In this document: piece by piece, positions 62,744-64,000 of the stretch
Layout: each line of letters opens with the position of its first letter
Numbering within the stretch: the stretch's first letter is position 1
Source: JADKIH01 sp031385005
GTDB lineage: Bacteria; Bacteroidota; Bacteroidia; AKYH767-A; 2013-40CM-41-45
DNA: 64,000 nucleotides
Reading direction: 5' to 3'
NCBI GenBank assembly: GCA_031385005.1
Contig: JANNBB010000026.1
Coordinates: forward strand, 62,001-126,000
The notes under the pieces: model-generated
The model's database searches: none
The model's input: the letters and a program-made list of their open reading frames with translations, nothing else
Told to the model about the DNA's origin: nothing
Made by a program: the position numbers and the translations under genes

Positions 62744-64000
62744 TTATTTTGGCTCCTCTTTTTGTTTGCTTCTCATCTTCACAAAAAGATCTTTGATCGA
62801 ATTAAACTCTTTCCTGTAAAAAAAACCTACACCCTGACTATAAGGTGCCTGAGAATAGTTGATGATATCATCCGCATTCGAGCGGTTGAATCCTTTGAGT
62901 CGAAAACGTCCGTCGGGGCTTACTTTGTACTCTGCATAAAAATCACCGACAACATTGCTACTCAGATAAGCTTCATCGCTTAGGTAACCTACGTTTCCTT
63001 CGATGAGTAACCTGTCGTTTAAAAGTGACTTGGAAAAAATCAATTTTATCTCTTCGTTGGTGTAGGTATCTTTGGCACGGTAATTCAATCCGATATTCAC
63101 GTCTTTGCTAATTTGTCCGAGCCAATTACTAACCTGATTACTCAACAATTCACTGGCACTGGCTCCTGCTCCTGCTCCCGGATCAAATCGTGCAACCGAT
63201 TGGTTCGTTCCCGGTGAAGGAAGAAACTGGTTAAAAACTAGTAGCCCCAACATTTGCATATTAATATTTTCCTCGGAATTTAATTTTGTATTGACCAACC
63301 CTTCTTCCGAAGGAGACAAACCACGCACGGTAATCTCATAGTTAATGATTGGATTCATCAATTTGTTTGTCAGATGCAACCTGCAATCCACAGGAACGCG
63401 GCGTTTATAAGTTGAATCCTGAATAACATTATATAAGGTAGAAGTATGAACCGTATAAACAGCAGAAAGATCGACTGTTGCTTCATAGGGATCCCCTGCC
63501 CAGGTAATTCTCCCTCCCGGATCGATGCTGAATTTTTTATTGATTAGATTTTGTAATGTAAAGAGGTAATCACCTTGATCAATAACGTACGTTCCATACA
63601 TATTGAAATTACCTGCCGTATTGATGTCTAACCGAAGGCTACCTCTTCCCGACCCTGAGATGACGTCACCGATTTTTTCATCAAAAATAATATTGATCAA
63701 AGCATTTCTATTTAAATCCAGATTCATGTTTAACCGGATACCTGAAAGGTCGACCTGACCTTTCACAACTTTTTCAGAATCTGAAGTGGAGCGGTCTATA
63801 AACGTAATAAAATCATTGGTTGTTAAATCTTCTGTTGTATTCAACGGAATGTTTATCACGGTACCTTTATCCGGACTCAAAGAAATATCCATATTCATAT
63901 TGTCGATGGGACCATAAAAGTGTGCATATCCGCTTGCATTCGCTTTTCCATAATACAGAATATTATCGTTGAGAGTTGTATTGAGTACCTGAAACCGATT
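62744..64000 (-). CDS. TamB-like translocation/assembly protein, C-terminal part (partial)
   Basis: The frame stays open from the stop at 62744 through 64000, so the 5' end lies outside the window; 418 residues are visible and the internal Met at 63898 is not the start. The visible part is the TamB/DUF490 C-terminal beta-helix region (SGRGSLRLDINTAGNFNMYG, YLFTLQNLINKKFSIDPGG, LNYRAKDTYTNEEIKLIFSK). In Bacteroidota these very large proteins span the periplasm and are tied to outer-membrane lipid or protein transport. A hairpin that can terminate it is about 100 bases after the stop. Confidence 0.85.
   Translation of the reverse strand, partial: NRFQVLNTTLNDNILYYGKANASGYAHFYGPIDNMNMDISLSPDKGTVINIPLNTTEDLTTNDFITFIDRSTSDSEKVVKGQVDLSGIRLNMNLDLNRNALINIIFDEKIGDVISGSGRGSLRLDINTAGNFNMYGTYVIDQGDYLFTLQNLINKKFSIDPGGRITWAGDPYEATVDLSAVYTVHTSTLYNVIQDSTYKRRVPVDCRLHLTNKLMNPIINYEITVRGLSPSEEGLVNTKLNSEENINMQMLGLLVFNQFLPSPGTNQSVARFDPGAGAGASASELLSNQVSNWLGQISKDVNIGLNYRAKDTYTNEEIKLIFSKSLLNDRLLIEGNVGYLSDEAYLSSNVVGDFYAEYKVSPDGRFRLKGFNRSNADDIINYSQAPYSQGVGFFYRKEFNSIKDLFVKMRSKQKEEPK

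Noticed and set aside
63898..63898. Met at 63898 as the start of the last gene
   Set aside because: The frame stays open and TamB-like to the window end, so the gene begins outside.

Overview
The window is a chromosomal segment of a member of the Bacteroidota, most likely a free-living, aerobic, gliding-type bacterium outside Bacteroidales. The evidence is consistent across the window. There are four proteins with type IX secretion (T9SS) type A sorting tails and one giant PKD protein with a gliding-associated type B tail. RpoD is the short Bacteroidota form without region 1.1. The Bacteroidota-only DUF4295 gene sits between rpmG and ftsY. A bacillithiol gene (bshB1) and a 2-phosphosulfolactate phosphatase are present. 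The promoter signature TTTG / TAnnTTTG recurs upstream of many genes in place of E. coli-type boxes. The DNA is A+T rich throughout. I see no phage, insertion sequence, CRISPR array or clear horizontally acquired island; this is mostly core genome with lineage-specific secreted proteins.

Layout. 0-4 kb: end of a T9SS protein, an exonuclease/GIY-YIG fusion, a redoxin plus cytochrome c/copper monooxygenase pair, and an acetyltransferase. 4-9.5 kb (minus): a PhoR/PhoB-like two-component pair, a seven-haem TPR lipoprotein, an acetyltransferase and dapF. 9.5-12.7 kb: a sigma-like/membrane anti-sigma-like pair overlapping dapF, divergent from an HtrA protease, with repeats between them. 12.8-20 kb: rpoD, an N-extended GAPDH, mnmA with a lipoprotein, a MORN-type protein, a POT peptide transporter and tRNA-His. 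20-26.5 kb: copper ATPase, glycosyltransferase, a probably very highly expressed T9SS protein, bshB1. 26.6-34.2 kb: cytochrome c maturation genes ccmB-C-D-E-F followed by a run of DUF2520, kdsC-like, UbiA and Maf genes. 34.3-40.4 kb: EamA transporter, the gcvT-comB pair, and divergent polysaccharide genes. 40.4-46.5 kb (minus): the cinA-rpmB-[Xaa-Pro peptidase]-rpmG-DUF4295-ftsY-rimO cluster. 46.7-51.2 kb: an ECF sigma factor with a small membrane protein, DUF4197, two tandem-domain universal stress proteins and a nucleoside phosphorylase. 51.2-61.1 kb: a two-gene operon of beta-propeller T9SS proteins, a SirB1-like protein and a 1326-residue PKD protein. 61.1-64 kb: ribBA, a 400-bp gap with tandem palindromes, and the C-terminal part of a TamB-like protein that runs off the window.

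How the genes fit together. The haem proteins (seven-haem lipoprotein, cytochrome c/copper monooxygenase) need the Ccm haem-attachment machinery encoded at 26.6-31.2 kb, whose CcmE carries the CxxxY variant in place of the usual haem-binding histidine. The sigma/anti-sigma-like pair facing HtrA looks like an envelope-stress module and also drives into dapF (peptidoglycan and lysine precursor). The large secreted repeat proteins are probable T9SS cargo.

The most unusual points are the PHM-type copper monooxygenase, whose copper ligands can all be assigned; the CxxxY CcmE; several genes whose -7 promoter box ends only 5-7 bases before the start codon, implying leaderless mRNAs; the sigma/HtrA module; and the tandem palindromes near 62.6 kb. 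Nothing here can be called a new defence or mobile system with confidence.
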